DNA of 64,000 bases from Flavipsychrobacter stenotrophus (GCF_002954265.1 NZ_PPSL01000002.1:620001-684000); one strand, 5' to 3'; positions 34,674 to 43,184 are shown, counted from the stretch's first letter. Translations and numbers: made by a program. The notes: generated by a model from the sequence alone, not told the origin.

Positions 34674-35018
34674 GGGGTTGTTGGGTATTTAGATTTGACA
34701 ACTTTCCTAAAATTTGTCAAATCTGATAAGTGCGGGAAGTTTATACTTTGTAGCCTTGTTTATCTGTTTTTGTCCGGCGCCCCGTAGGGCAATGTCATTA
34801 AGTTAAGGACAAATAACATGTTATGATGCCGAAGGTATCAGATGTTTATAGCAAAGTCAGTCGTAAATTGGAAACGATGCCGAAGGTATCGGATGTCTGA
34901 CTAAGCGAATTGCTCTTAACCTGATGTCATTGACAGCAAGGCCGCACCTGCCCCTCCCCACCCACAAAAAAGCGTCCCGGAAACCGGGGCGCTTTACTAT
35001 GAAATAGTGCTGTGTGTT
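34674..35018. other. intergenic region with palindromes and a direct repeat
   Basis: 345 bp between convergent genes. It holds an 11-bp inverted repeat (AGATTTGACAA / TTGTCAAATCT, 34691-34724), two copies of GATGCCGAAGGTATC (34825 and 34876) with matching flanks, and the terminator at 34969-34995. No coding frame was seen. Confidence 0.6.
34969..34995 (-). terminator. terminator of the giant SBBP gene
   Basis: A 12-bp stem (AAAGCGTCCCGG / CCGGGGCGCTTT, one G-T pair) with a 3-nt loop. On the minus strand it is followed by a T tract; it lies 24 bp past the stop codon. Confidence 0.85.
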
Positions 35019-38000
35019 TTACTCTTTTACAAACTTGAATACCTTACTTGCTCCATCCTTGTTCAGGCGCAGCAGGTAGATACCCGCAGGCACGTTCGAC
35101 ATATCTACAGACTTGTCCAGCTGCCCGTTGGCTATCGTAGCTTCTGAGAGATAGACAACCTGACCGATAGCGTTGGTTACCTGCACACTCGCCTGTCCGT
35201 CTGCTATATTATCCAGCTGACCCTTGATGGCGAAACTACCATTGTTAGGGTTAGGGAACATTTCTATCGCGCTGAATTCAGGAACTGTGTTGACTACTAC
35301 AGTACCTACATGTACAATGATGGTATTGCTCACTCCAAGGCTTGCGCAAAGACCTGTGCTCAACACTTCCATTCTTACTGTGTCGCTGTGTGTAAGGCCG
35401 CTCAATACAAGCGTAGTAGTCGTAGCACCTGGCACTACCACACCATTTACATACCAAACATAACCAACAATACTAGGACCTGATGCATAACCGGTAAGGG
35501 TTACTGTAGAACCTACCAATACCGACGTAGCGGTAGATGTAATGCTCACCACAGGTGTGTTATTTAATACTGTCACCACTATTATGTTACTGGTATCATG
35601 CGGCTTATCAGGGCAGGCAATACTGCTGGTCAGTACGCAGCTTATGTTTGCGCCACTGGCCAATGATGCTGATGCATAGTTATCGAATATAGCGCCTACT
35701 ATTGGGTAAGTAGGACCATACAACCACTGGTACTGTGGTGAGAAACCACCATTGGTTACCGCCACATGGAAATGGAAAGTTGTACCTACGCAAACAGTAT
35801 CGTCAGGAGTTACCGTGATCACAATGTTCGGTGTGTCTGTAGGGTTGATAACGATGTGGATAGAATCCCTCAATGAAGGACATGCATCCAATGTATCTGT
35901 AAGGTAATAGAAACCGGTATCTGCGTAAGCTATAGACGGGATAACAGGGTTCTGCAGATTAGAACTGAAGCCACCTGGTCCTGACCAATGATACGTGAAT
36001 ATACCCGAGAAGTTAGGGTTAGCGAACAACTGCAAAGTACTACCCGCACACAATGGTGAGTTAGAACTATCGAGTGGTGTAGGCGGTATAAATGAATTCA
36101 CCAGCACCGGCACTGTATTAATATAAGCCGGGCAGTTATTAGCATGGGTTACAGTTACAGAATAAGTACCGCCATTAGCAGTGGTAACCGATGGTATAGA
36201 AGGGTTCTGCAAGGTAGAAGTAAACCCTGCAGGGCCGGACCATGAGTAACCATTTACTGAATAAGGTGCGGTAACCGTGAAATTGATAGTTTGACCCACA
36301 CACACCGGTGAATTGGCAGTAACCGTAGTAGCTGGTAATGTAGTAACAATATTGATGTTGATATTATCATCAACCGATGTTGTCACCGGGTTGGTAGACA
36401 CTATACGGATGCGATAACCTGTACCTGCCGCTGTACCTGCCGGTATGATAGCGGGTATAGCACCAAACGTAGATGAAGTAACAGAGCCTATCACAACAGG
36501 GGCAGCAAAGCTACCTGTAGCATCAGACAGTTGCACCCTGAAGATATTACCCGCACCAAAGTTGTAGTTAACAGTATCATGAACAGTAATAGAAGAACCC
36601 GCGCAAAGCAACGTATCCATAAATATCTGGCGGAAACCTACGATAGTATCTCTTGCGAATTTACTTGCGAACGCTTCAGTATTACCATTGTTAGTAGTAC
36701 TGGCAGCTCCGGTTGTAGCGAATCCTGATCCGGTTGGGCTTGTTGTTCGGCCTGCTATAACAATACTGTTAGTTGCGCCGGCTGTAGCAGTTCCATCAAC
36801 AGTAATACCATTTGCGAAGTCGTTCCCGCTTCTGCCAAAATAGGTTGTATATAGCTTTTGTCCCAAAGTATTATACTTTGCTACAAAAGCGTCACAAACG
36901 CCGCTTAGCCCGGTCTGAAGTGCGCCTGCTGAAGCAATACCCGCACTCTTTGTACCACCGGTTATGGCAATGAATCCCATACCGTCAACAACAATAGCTT
37001 GTGCATAATCTGAATCTATTCCACCAAGATAAGTTCCCCATTGCTTATTGCCGGCTACGTTAAATTTCATAAGGAATCCATCCTGCAATCCACCATAAGT
37101 GCTGGTATATGAAATACCTGATGCTATAGCGTCGTTGGCTGATGTATTACCGGTAACAAAAACGTTGTTTGCAGCATCAGATCCAACTGAATTCCCTATA
37201 TCATCGCTGCTGCCTCCAATATATGTACTCCACAAAATGGAAGGAGTAGCTGTATTAACTGAATAACGTGCAAGAAAGCCATCTGTAGTACCGCCTATTG
37301 CTGATTGATAAGCAGGTATTGTAGCAATGCCAACAATACTGTTGGTTAAACCGGTAACGGCTACAAATGCTGTGGCAGTGGTTGTGTTTAATGTTACACC
37401 GCGTATTTCATCTTCGCCCGTTCCGCCATAATAAGTAACAAACTGGTTAACCCCTGCACTGCTGAATTTAGCCATTATACCGTCTCTTGTACCATTCAGG
37501 TTAGTCGCATCAGTTGCAAGACCTGCGCTTTCAGTACTTCCTGCTACATACACGTTGTTAGACTGATCCAGTGTGATCGAATACCCGAACTCATCATCTA
37601 TTCCTCCCAGATAAGTAGCCCATGTTATTCCACCACCACCGGCAATTTTAGCTACGATAATATCGCTGCCACCACCATTCGTTGACTGAAATGGTGCCGG
37701 TGCTCCCGAAGCAATAGAGGTAAGAGACGTCGATGAAGAGCCTACCATGTAAATGCCTGAAGCATCAATAGCCATACCCATTGCTTTATCTTCTCCACTG
37801 CCTCCAAAGTAAGTAGCCCATGTAACCAGATTACCTGCTGTAGGATAACGAACAACAAATGCATCATAGTTTCCACCGCCAAACGTTGTAATAGGAGCTG
37901 TACCAGTACCTAACCCGGTACTCGCAGTATAACCACATACATACACACTGCCGCTAGCAGAGATCTTTACCGCGGTGGCTACATCTTCATTTGTTCCACC

Positions 38001-38762
38001 AAAATAGGTAGACCATTGGAGATACGGATCAATAGTCAACACACCCGAATAGCTCCCTGTTTCAAAACTTACGATATTGTCTTTTAGGGAAAAACGCGAA
38101 GACACTTTTTTGTGAGTAGCACTTTCATAAGCAAATGGCTTTTTCTCTGTTACATCACCCATTGGGGTACGTGCAAGTATGCCGCCATCGGCAGTAACGC
38201 TCAATTCGGTTGCACCGCCATATTGTAATCGTATATTTTTTACATCACCACCTTCGCGCACCACAAAATCATACTCTACGTTATTATCTTTCACGTACAA
38301 CACCCAGTCAATATTAGGGTATACATTTGAATAGGTAATTTTACGGTATGCCAATGCGTGAAACCCACCAGGTCCCGACTGGGGTATGTAATAATTTTCC
38401 TGGTAATCTACAATGTCAGACTCTTTGACAGCTGCATAAGGGTTTGCGCCTAGCAACTTCACGTCCATTGCATACGTTGTGATATCAGGCCTTTTATCTC
38501 CTGCTACTACTTTTTTAAACTGGTAATGCAACTGACCATTACCAACAAATAAACTCACTCCTTTGCCCGAGAGTTTAAATTGGATATCACTACGGGAATG
38601 ATTGTTCTCATCCAGCACCTGTCCTTTATTTTCTACAAAGCAAAGTGGCTTTTGCAAACCACCCGCATTTAGTGATTTCACGTCTTTAGCAAGGGCAGAT
38701 ACCGATAATAAACAACTGAATAAGAGCAGTTGGCATTTTGTACCATTAAAATACATATGCAA
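35019..38762 (-). CDS. giant SBBP-repeat and Ig-like type IX secreted protein
   Basis: 1247 residues. A signal peptide (to SALA) is followed by a DUF7948-like N-terminal domain (FVENKGQVLDENNHSRSDI). About six to seven SBBP beta-propeller repeats cover residues 245-700, each with the mark W.TY.GG..ED (WSTYFGGTNEDVA, WATYFGGSGEDKA, WATYLGGIDDEFG, WSTYIGGSSDDIG). Several Ig/PKD-like domains (SVNGYSWSGPAGFTSTLQNP, FTYHWSGPGGFSSNLQNP) precede a type A T9SS domain (MFPNPNNGSFAI ... GIYLLRLNKDG ... FKFVKE). Probably a surface or released adhesin-like protein. The start may be the second Met (MYFNGTK). Confidence 0.9.
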   Translation of the reverse strand: MHMYFNGTKCQLLLFSCLLSVSALAKDVKSLNAGGLQKPLCFVENKGQVLDENNHSRSDIQFKLSGKGVSLFVGNGQLHYQFKKVVAGDKRPDITTYAMDVKLLGANPYAAVKESDIVDYQENYYIPQSGPGGFHALAYRKITYSNVYPNIDWVLYVKDNNVEYDFVVREGGDVKNIRLQYGGATELSVTADGGILARTPMGDVTEKKPFAYESATHKKVSSRFSLKDNIVSFETGSYSGVLTIDPYLQWSTYFGGTNEDVATAVKISASGSVYVCGYTASTGLGTGTAPITTFGGGNYDAFVVRYPTAGNLVTWATYFGGSGEDKAMGMAIDASGIYMVGSSSTSLTSIASGAPAPFQSTNGGGSDIIVAKIAGGGGITWATYLGGIDDEFGYSITLDQSNNVYVAGSTESAGLATDATNLNGTRDGIMAKFSSAGVNQFVTYYGGTGEDEIRGVTLNTTTATAFVAVTGLTNSIVGIATIPAYQSAIGGTTDGFLARYSVNTATPSILWSTYIGGSSDDIGNSVGSDAANNVFVTGNTSANDAIASGISYTSTYGGLQDGFLMKFNVAGNKQWGTYLGGIDSDYAQAIVVDGMGFIAITGGTKSAGIASAGALQTGLSGVCDAFVAKYNTLGQKLYTTYFGRSGNDFANGITVDGTATAGATNSIVIAGRTTSPTGSGFATTGAASTTNNGNTEAFASKFARDTIVGFRQIFMDTLLCAGSSITVHDTVNYNFGAGNIFRVQLSDATGSFAAPVVIGSVTSSTFGAIPAIIPAGTAAGTGYRIRIVSTNPVTTSVDDNININIVTTLPATTVTANSPVCVGQTINFTVTAPYSVNGYSWSGPAGFTSTLQNPSIPSVTTANGGTYSVTVTHANNCPAYINTVPVLVNSFIPPTPLDSSNSPLCAGSTLQLFANPNFSGIFTYHWSGPGGFSSNLQNPVIPSIAYADTGFYYLTDTLDACPSLRDSIHIVINPTDTPNIVITVTPDDTVCVGTTFHFHVAVTNGGFSPQYQWLYGPTYPIVGAIFDNYASASLASGANISCVLTSSIACPDKPHDTSNIIVVTVLNNTPVVSITSTATSVLVGSTVTLTGYASGPSIVGYVWYVNGVVVPGATTTTLVLSGLTHSDTVRMEVLSTGLCASLGVSNTIIVHVGTVVVNTVPEFSAIEMFPNPNNGSFAIKGQLDNIADGQASVQVTNAIGQVVYLSEATIANGQLDKSVDMSNVPAGIYLLRLNKDGASKVFKFVKE

Positions 38763-39310
38763 AATAGTTTATTGATTATAATAACAATGATGCAATGTAA
38801 CAATTATATCACAAATAAAGAAGTATACAGCCCTTCTTACTAAGTAGGAAATGAAAAAATAAGATATAACCCACCCACATTTCATAACAACAAAAAATAT
38901 ACAACACTTCAAGTAACCATCGCTAACTAATTAATCCTCCCTCCACAATCAAAAGATATCCACATTTTTGTGAATATCTTTATTTTTCAAACTCATTTCC
39001 ACACATTAATTTGCACCTCGGATTATTGTTTTCACCCTTAGTTTACCCAAGGACAGAAAAAATATTACGAAGCGATCTTTGACCTTATGAACCTCAACAA
39101 AACCTTCAACAACCAACTTTTTGGTAAAGACGCATAATTGCGTCTCCCATGCAACTGGACAGAAACACTTCTTGCCCCGACCATCGGGTACGACCGGGCA
39201 CCCCCCCCCAAAGCGCCTGCTGTCGGTATCCAATCGATCCCAATCACAGGTCGGGAGACCGGTTCTCTTTTAGACACCGCTCTCCGCTCTTCCGCTCTCG
39301 CTCTCATTTT

Positions 39311-39410
39311 ATCGGGCACGATCGGGCATAACCAAAAATCACAACCAAATGAAAAACAATCAATTAACCTCCAATCCATGCCCGATTAAATTTTATTTTT
39401 CACCGGGCAT
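39311..39410 (+). repeat. 100-bp GGGCAT repeat unit, copy 3
   Basis: From ATCGGGCACGATCGGGCAT through an AT-rich middle and ATGCCCGAT to CACCGGGCAT, exactly 100 bp. It is preceded by a pyrimidine-rich run (CGCTCTTCCGCTCTCGCTCT), as are copies 4-6. Confidence 0.88.
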
Positions 39411-39561
39411 ACTTCAGAAAACGCCTGTTGTCGGTCTCTGACCGACGACCATCGGGCCGGCTCTCTTTAGTTTCGCTAAGACGTCACTGCGAGGAACGAA
39501 GCAGTCTCGCATCCGGCCGGTTTTTTTTGAGACACCGCTCTTCCGCTCTCGCTCTCATTTT

Positions 39562-39628
39562 ATCGGGCACGATCGGGCATACCCAAAAATCACAAACACA
39601 TGAAAAACAATCAATTAACCCCAACTCC
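39562..39628 (+). repeat. 100-bp GGGCAT repeat unit, copy 4, left part (interrupted)
   Basis: The first 67 bp of a unit, ending in the 8-bp CCAACTCC that is duplicated on the other side of the IS element. The unit resumes at 42919-42951 (33 bp). Together the parts make 100 bp, the length of the intact copies. Confidence 0.9.
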
Positions 39629-39651
39629 GGTAACTATACCCAATTACACGC
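39629..39651 (+). repeat. left terminal inverted repeat of the IS1595 element
   Basis: 23 bp, the perfect reverse complement of 42888-42910. It begins three bases after the stop codon of the lipoprotein passenger gene, which reads towards it. Confidence 0.95.
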
Positions 39652-39654
39652 ACA

Positions 39655-39921
39655 CTAAAGTTGAACGGGGGAACGAGAGCGTCCAATAAAAATTTTGGTA
39701 ACTCTCCCGTTATCGTATTTTACGTAACAAGTATCTCTTCTGAAAAATAGACCAACTCTTACTTTGTAATAGCAAAAATCGTTGCTAGTATTACACCAAA
39801 TTGGAATCCCAAGAGCGTTTTCTACCTTATTTCTGCTTGTTTGGTAGTCTATTTTCTTCGCTTTATATGCTGTGGTGCAACTACCTAAGACTATTACGAG
39901 CACAAATAGCTGTTTTGCCAT
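39655..39921 (-). CDS. small lipoprotein-like passenger of the IS element
   Basis: 88 residues with a short hydrophobic start and a lipobox-like Cys (VIVLGSCTT). The mature part is KIDYQTSRNKVENALGIPIW, CNTSNDFCYYKVRVGLFFRRDTC (in parts) and YDNGRVTKIFIGRSR, which resembles a small SmpA/BamE-like fold of a strand pair after two helices. That comparison is weak. It ends 3 bp from the left inverted repeat and starts 2 bp after a 49-residue gene, so the two form an operon. Role in the element unknown. Confidence 0.65.
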   Translation of the reverse strand: MAKQLFVLVIVLGSCTTAYKAKKIDYQTSRNKVENALGIPIWCNTSNDFCYYKVRVGLFFRRDTCYVKYDNGRVTKIFIGRSRSPVQL

Positions 39922-39923
39922 TT

Positions 39924-40073
39924 TTAAGACTTCTTTTTTGACTTGCTGTTATTGTCAGCATGTTTAACTGCAGCCTTCATAATATCCATGAATGACCCGT
40001 TAACCGTTAGCGGCTCTTCATATGTGCCACGCTCCTTCTTTACGGGAGCTTTCTTTTTTACTGCCTTAGCCAT
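39924..40073 (-). CDS. 49-residue basic protein in the IS element
   Basis: A very short gene reading MAKAVKKKAPVKKERG, then YEEPLTVNGSFMDIMKAAV and a Lys/Ser-rich end. The composition (14 Lys), basic ends and a central NGSFMDIMKAA helix look like a real small protein rather than chance. It is followed after 2 bp by the lipoprotein gene. Similar short proteins may accompany IS1595 transposases in related genomes; I recall the pattern but have not checked it. A DNA- or RNA-binding role is a guess. Confidence 0.6.
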   Translation of the reverse strand: MAKAVKKKAPVKKERGTYEEPLTVNGSFMDIMKAAVKHADNNSKSKKKS

Positions 40074-40101
40074 GTAGTGCAAATTTATACAATAATATTC
40101 T

Positions 40102-40109
40102 TACCTTTG
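40102..40109 (+). promoter_or_regulatory. -7 promoter box of the IS-borne small RNA
   Basis: TACCTTTG matches TAnnTTTG. It lies 29 bp past the start of the divergent 49-residue gene and points at the hairpin-rich stretch ending in a terminator at 40338. Confidence 0.5.
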
Positions 40110-40113
40110 TAAA

Positions 40114-40345
40114 AACAAAACAACCCCCATGTACTTCTCGCTCCTAATGAGGGACTGCTAATGAGGCAGTGAGTATAATGAGGTTCGGCTAACATCTGTT
40201 TGTTTCGCCTATTGGTTTGTTTGCTGCGTCAACAGCTAAAAAAAGCAGTTAGAAGTTTTCACCTTCCATCTCGGAACGGCTAATGAGACCGCCTCTGACC
40301 TGCGTATTAAGTATCTTATTGGGCAATTAAGTTTGCCCTTTATTA
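40114..40345 (+). ncRNA. candidate small RNA with repeated UAAUGAG loops
   Basis: About 230 nt between a -7 box (40102-40109) and a terminator (40321-40338) with no long ORF. TAATGAG occurs four times (40145, 40159, 40176, 40281). Three copies lie in the loops of short hairpins: CTC-CTAAT-GAG, ACTGC-TAATGAG-GCAGT and CGG-CTAATGAGA-CCG. Repeated identical loops suggest a protein-binding or antisense RNA, but this is inference. Several tiny frames with TAATG stop-start overlaps also occur. It lies inside the IS1595 element between passenger genes. Confidence 0.5.
40321..40338 (+). terminator. terminator of the IS-borne small RNA
   Basis: GGGCAA / TTGCCC stem with a 6-nt loop, followed by TTTATTATTTATTT. 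It reads in the plus direction although the neighbouring protein genes read minus, so it implies a separate plus-strand transcript. Confidence 0.65.
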
Positions 40346-40422
40346 TTTATTTAAGTACCTTTACAGAAGTTATGATTTTCGCAAAAAAACTAACTATTGG
40401 GTGGACTCGTTCCGCCCTTTTT

Positions 40423-41244
40423 TTATAGAGTTAGTGCTAAAGCCTCTAGTTGTAACTTCAATATAGTTATGTCTTTTTCTTTTAAGTCCTTCGGGTATGA
40501 TAGGTAAGCCCTTTTGCCCTCTGTTAACTTTATCGGAAGCCTCTCTTCTCCTGCAATCTCTGTAAGTAGCAGTGCGGGTTTTGCTTCATCCTGTACCGCA
40601 GATGTAACGTTTTTTTCGGTTTGTGTAGCTGGTGTTGGGCTACTAGTCACAGGGACTACTTGCACAGGAGGTTCATTGTCTGCAAATTCTGGGATAGGCC
40701 TGCCAGATGGAATGAATCGAAGCACTTCATTATAGCACAGCTTATTACTATCACTCAGTACTCCGACATATTGTGCATTTGATATAAAAACGTCAGCAGC
40801 CGCTTGCGATGCGCCCTCTGATATACGGTGAAACCTAAAAAGGTGGATGTGTAAGTTTTGGGGCAGAATGTCGCCATCAAATTTCTCTACAATATCCGCA
40901 TTGAGGGTTGGCGTTATAAACGCCTTTAGTAATGCTTCAGCCTTTTCTTCTGGGGTAAGGTGGTTGACTATTTTTTTATAAAGTTCGGATACTTTATAGG
41001 TATCCTTCTCTCTCTCTAAAAAACCATAGTGCCCACAGGCCGCTATTTTACTAGGATGCGCTCCTTTAATTAAGGATAGTATATCGTCCCTTTTTGCGAA
41101 GCTATTTCTAAAGTGCTTGTAAACTTCTCCCGTGAATGATAGGCAATACTCTATGCTGTATGCGGGATAAGCAGCACTTCGCTCTATTGACTTCCGAGCC
41201 TTCCCCTCTGTTATTTCTGGATTGGAATTTTGTTCTGTATTCAT
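40423..41244 (-). CDS. IS passenger protein, winged-helix-like
   Basis: 273 residues. The start at MNTEQNSNPEITEGKARK is preferred; the open frame extends further upstream into AT-rich non-coding-like sequence. The N-terminal half has a helical core (AYSIEYCLSFTGEVYKHF, DDILSLIKGAHPSKIAACG, HYGFLEREKDTYKVSELY) that suggests a winged helix similar to DUF5343, then LTPEEKAEALLKAF. A Pro/Thr-rich linker leads to a C-terminal piece (RAYLSYPKDLKEKDITILK) that I recall from other Bacteroidota element-borne proteins. It could bind DNA and help the transposase. Divergent from the transposase gene. Confidence 0.65.
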   Translation of the reverse strand: MNTEQNSNPEITEGKARKSIERSAAYPAYSIEYCLSFTGEVYKHFRNSFAKRDDILSLIKGAHPSKIAACGHYGFLEREKDTYKVSELYKKIVNHLTPEEKAEALLKAFITPTLNADIVEKFDGDILPQNLHIHLFRFHRISEGASQAAADVFISNAQYVGVLSDSNKLCYNEVLRFIPSGRPIPEFADNEPPVQVVPVTSSPTPATQTEKNVTSAVQDEAKPALLLTEIAGEERLPIKLTEGKRAYLSYPKDLKEKDITILKLQLEALALTL

Positions 41245-41468
41245 CTTGTATGATTTTCGCAATTCAAAATTACGAAAAGGAATTTTATAAAAACAACAAT
41301 ATGTAACATATAGTTGACAGGTATTTATTATATATTGATATTCAATGCTATAGCTAATAAACATTTCAAATTAAAACCGACAAGGGAAAAATCTTTTAAA
41401 AATATTTTCAAATAAATTTGTTTTTGCGTGTAGGATGTTCTAATTTTACATTATCAAACACACCGATT

Positions 41469-42464
41469 ATGGACTTTACTTTCAAAAACATATCAGAATT
41501 CAACGATTTTTTTAAAGACGAAAAGACATGCTATGAGTTTCTTGAGACTCAGCGTTGGAACGGTGTTCCAGTATGCCCACATTGCGCTACAGCAAAGAAA
41601 CCATACACAGTAAAAGCACGTGGCAAGTTCATTGATATACCTTCTTATCGCTGTTCTGAAAGGGCTTGCAGTTTGCCTTTCACAGTTCGTACAGGTAGCA
41701 TATTTGAAGGCTCTAAAGTAGAATTGCGCAAGTGGTTTCAGGCTTCTTACGAAATATCAATTTCTAAGAAAGGTATTAGCAGCGTAGAACTTGCAACCCG
41801 TATCGGTGTATCTCAGAAAACAGCGTGGTTTATTAATCACCGTTTACGTGCTATGCTGACAGAAACAGCCCCAGAGTTATTGACAGGTACAATTGAAGTA
41901 GATGAAACTTTTGTCGGTGGTTTGGAAAAGAATAAGCATATCAGTGAGAAGGTTAAGCGTTCTAAGATTAGCCGCAAACTGGATGAAAAGATTGTAACTC
42001 CAAAGACTATGGTATTAGGCATCCTGCAAAGGGATGGTAAGGTAAGAACGTTTGTTGTACCTAACAGACAGGCAGACGTTTTAAATCCCATTATGCGGGC
42101 TAATGTGGAGACAGACTCACGTATAATATCTGACGCATTAGCTTCTTACGTTGAATTGCGTAAGGACTACAACCACATATCTATTAAGCACACTGTTGGC
42201 GATTACAGGACTAAGGGAGACGAACACACCAACAACATAGAAGGTTACTGGAGCATACTTAAAAGGGGCATAATAGGCACGTTTCACTTTGTTAGCCCTC
42301 AGCACTTGCAAAGGTATTGCGATGAATTTGCACACCACTACAATACACGCACTACTACTACTCAGGAAAAGTTCTTAGCAGCAATAAAAAACGCACACGG
42401 GAACAGATTAAAATATAGAGACCTTACACCGAATCAACCAAAGAAAAAGGCTACCTTAAAGTAG
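41469..42464 (+). CDS. IS1595-family (ISXO2-like) transposase
   Basis: 331 residues. The ATG at 41469 (MDFTFKNISEFNDFF) is chosen; an upstream open stretch lacks an ATG. A zinc ribbon (VCPHC ... YRCSERAC, about residues 35-75) comes first, then a helical part (SKKGISSVELATRIGVSQKT), then the ISXO2-like DDE catalytic domain: Asp/Glu in GTIEVDETFVGG, an Asp in ISDALASYVEL, and the terminal EGYWSILKRGIIG with its Glu. It catalyses transposition of the 3.3-kb element and appears complete. Confidence 0.93.
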   Translation: MDFTFKNISEFNDFFKDEKTCYEFLETQRWNGVPVCPHCATAKKPYTVKARGKFIDIPSYRCSERACSLPFTVRTGSIFEGSKVELRKWFQASYEISISKKGISSVELATRIGVSQKTAWFINHRLRAMLTETAPELLTGTIEVDETFVGGLEKNKHISEKVKRSKISRKLDEKIVTPKTMVLGILQRDGKVRTFVVPNRQADVLNPIMRANVETDSRIISDALASYVELRKDYNHISIKHTVGDYRTKGDEHTNNIEGYWSILKRGIIGTFHFVSPQHLQRYCDEFAHHYNTRTTTTQEKFLAAIKNAHGNRLKYRDLTPNQPKKKATLK

Positions 42465-42471
42465 CCTTTTT
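42444..42471 (+). terminator. terminator overlapping the transposase stop
   Basis: Perfect 11-bp stem AAAAAGGCTAC / GTAGCCTTTTT with a 6-nt loop and T tract; the stop codon TAG lies within the right arm. Confidence 0.85.
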
Positions 42472-42565
42472 TTATGGATATACAGGAAGAAATGGAATCG
42501 CAGGTAGTGTCTCAATTTGAATTTTAATAAGACGTTATAGTATTTTAGGGTTCCTCGGTTTTAAA

Positions 42566-42814
42566 TTAGCCTCTTAGTAGTACGTTTATCCCATAACCAG
42601 ACTTCATACGAAAGTATGTGTTAGTCTTTGTATCGTAATGCCACTTGCGGAGTTTTTTTTGTGGTTTATCTACATGCTTCATTTTCCACCCCCACCACAA
42701 CGAATGTTTTATTATAATGTAGGACGGAGATGCAGAAGCGGGGGCGGTTTGCTGCGCTATACTATTTTTAGAGCATAGCATAATAAGTCCAAAGATTAGG
42801 AGAGCGTATTTCAT
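42566..42814 (-). CDS. small secreted passenger protein of the IS element
   Basis: 82 residues with a signal peptide (MKYALLIFGLIMLCSKNSIAQ). The mature part contains PSYIIIKHSLWWGWKMKHVDKP, YDTKTNTYFRMKSGYGI and a short basic end. The start at 42814 is preferred to an ATG ten codons upstream because it places the signal at the N terminus. No family recognised. It converges on the transposase gene and lies 74 bp inside the right inverted repeat. Confidence 0.6.
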   Translation of the reverse strand: MKYALLIFGLIMLCSKNSIAQQTAPASASPSYIIIKHSLWWGWKMKHVDKPQKKLRKWHYDTKTNTYFRMKSGYGINVLLRG

Positions 42815-42887
42815 ATACAGTAAAGATAACAAAATAGGCCGCAATGGCAGCCCTGTTTTCGATAGTTACCCTACTTATTTAGCACCT

Positions 42888-42910
42888 GCGTGTAATTGGG
42901 TATAGTTACC
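42888..42910 (-). repeat. right terminal inverted repeat of the IS1595 element
   Basis: 23 bp, the perfect reverse complement of the left end; followed directly by the second copy of the target duplication CCAACTCC (42911-42918). Confidence 0.95.
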
Positions 42911-43084
42911 CCAACTCCATGCCCGATTAGTACTTATTTCTCATCGGGCATATAATAAGCAACGCTCATAAAACACCGTCAAAGATTGTCACGGTGAGGC
43001 CCTCGAACCGCGACAATCTTTGACGCATCGGGCCGGTTCTCTTTGAGACACCGCTCTCCGCCCTTCCGCTCTCGCACTCATTTT

Positions 43085-43184
43085 ATCGGGCACGATCGGG
43101 CATACCCAAAAATCACAAACACATGAAAATCAATAAATTAACCACAACCCGATGCCCGATTATTTTTTAGTTTTCATCGGGCAT
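43085..43184 (+). repeat. 100-bp GGGCAT repeat unit, copy 5
   Basis: ATCGGGCACGATCGGGCAT to CATCGGGCAT, exactly 100 bp. The middle differs from copy 4 at only a few bases. Confidence 0.88.

Larger units (their letters stand above)
38763..39628. repeat. gene-free repeat region 2, left part
   Basis: About 870 bp without a credible gene. It starts with an AT-rich leader and a hairpin (GATATCCAC / GTGAATATC, 38955-38978). Then come the segment shared with region 1 (38965-39018), a C tract with ACCATCGGG-type sequence near 39180, REP-like blocks (CGGGCCGGCTCTCTTT near 39454; GTCACTGCGAGGAACGAAGC at 39483) and repeat units at 39311 and 39562. The IS1595 element begins at 39629. Confidence 0.7.
39629..42910. 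mobile_element. IS1595-family element with passenger genes
   Basis: A 3,282-bp insertion bounded by perfect 23-bp terminal inverted repeats (39629-39651 and 42888-42910, outer bases GGTAACTATACCC). The flanking 8-bp direct repeat CCAACTCC (39621-39628 and 42911-42918) is its target duplication. IS1595 elements are known for 8-bp duplications and ends starting GG. Besides the transposase it carries four other short genes and a probable small RNA. The insertion splits a 100-bp repeat unit, and both ends and the transposase look intact, so it may be recent and active. Confidence 0.95.
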
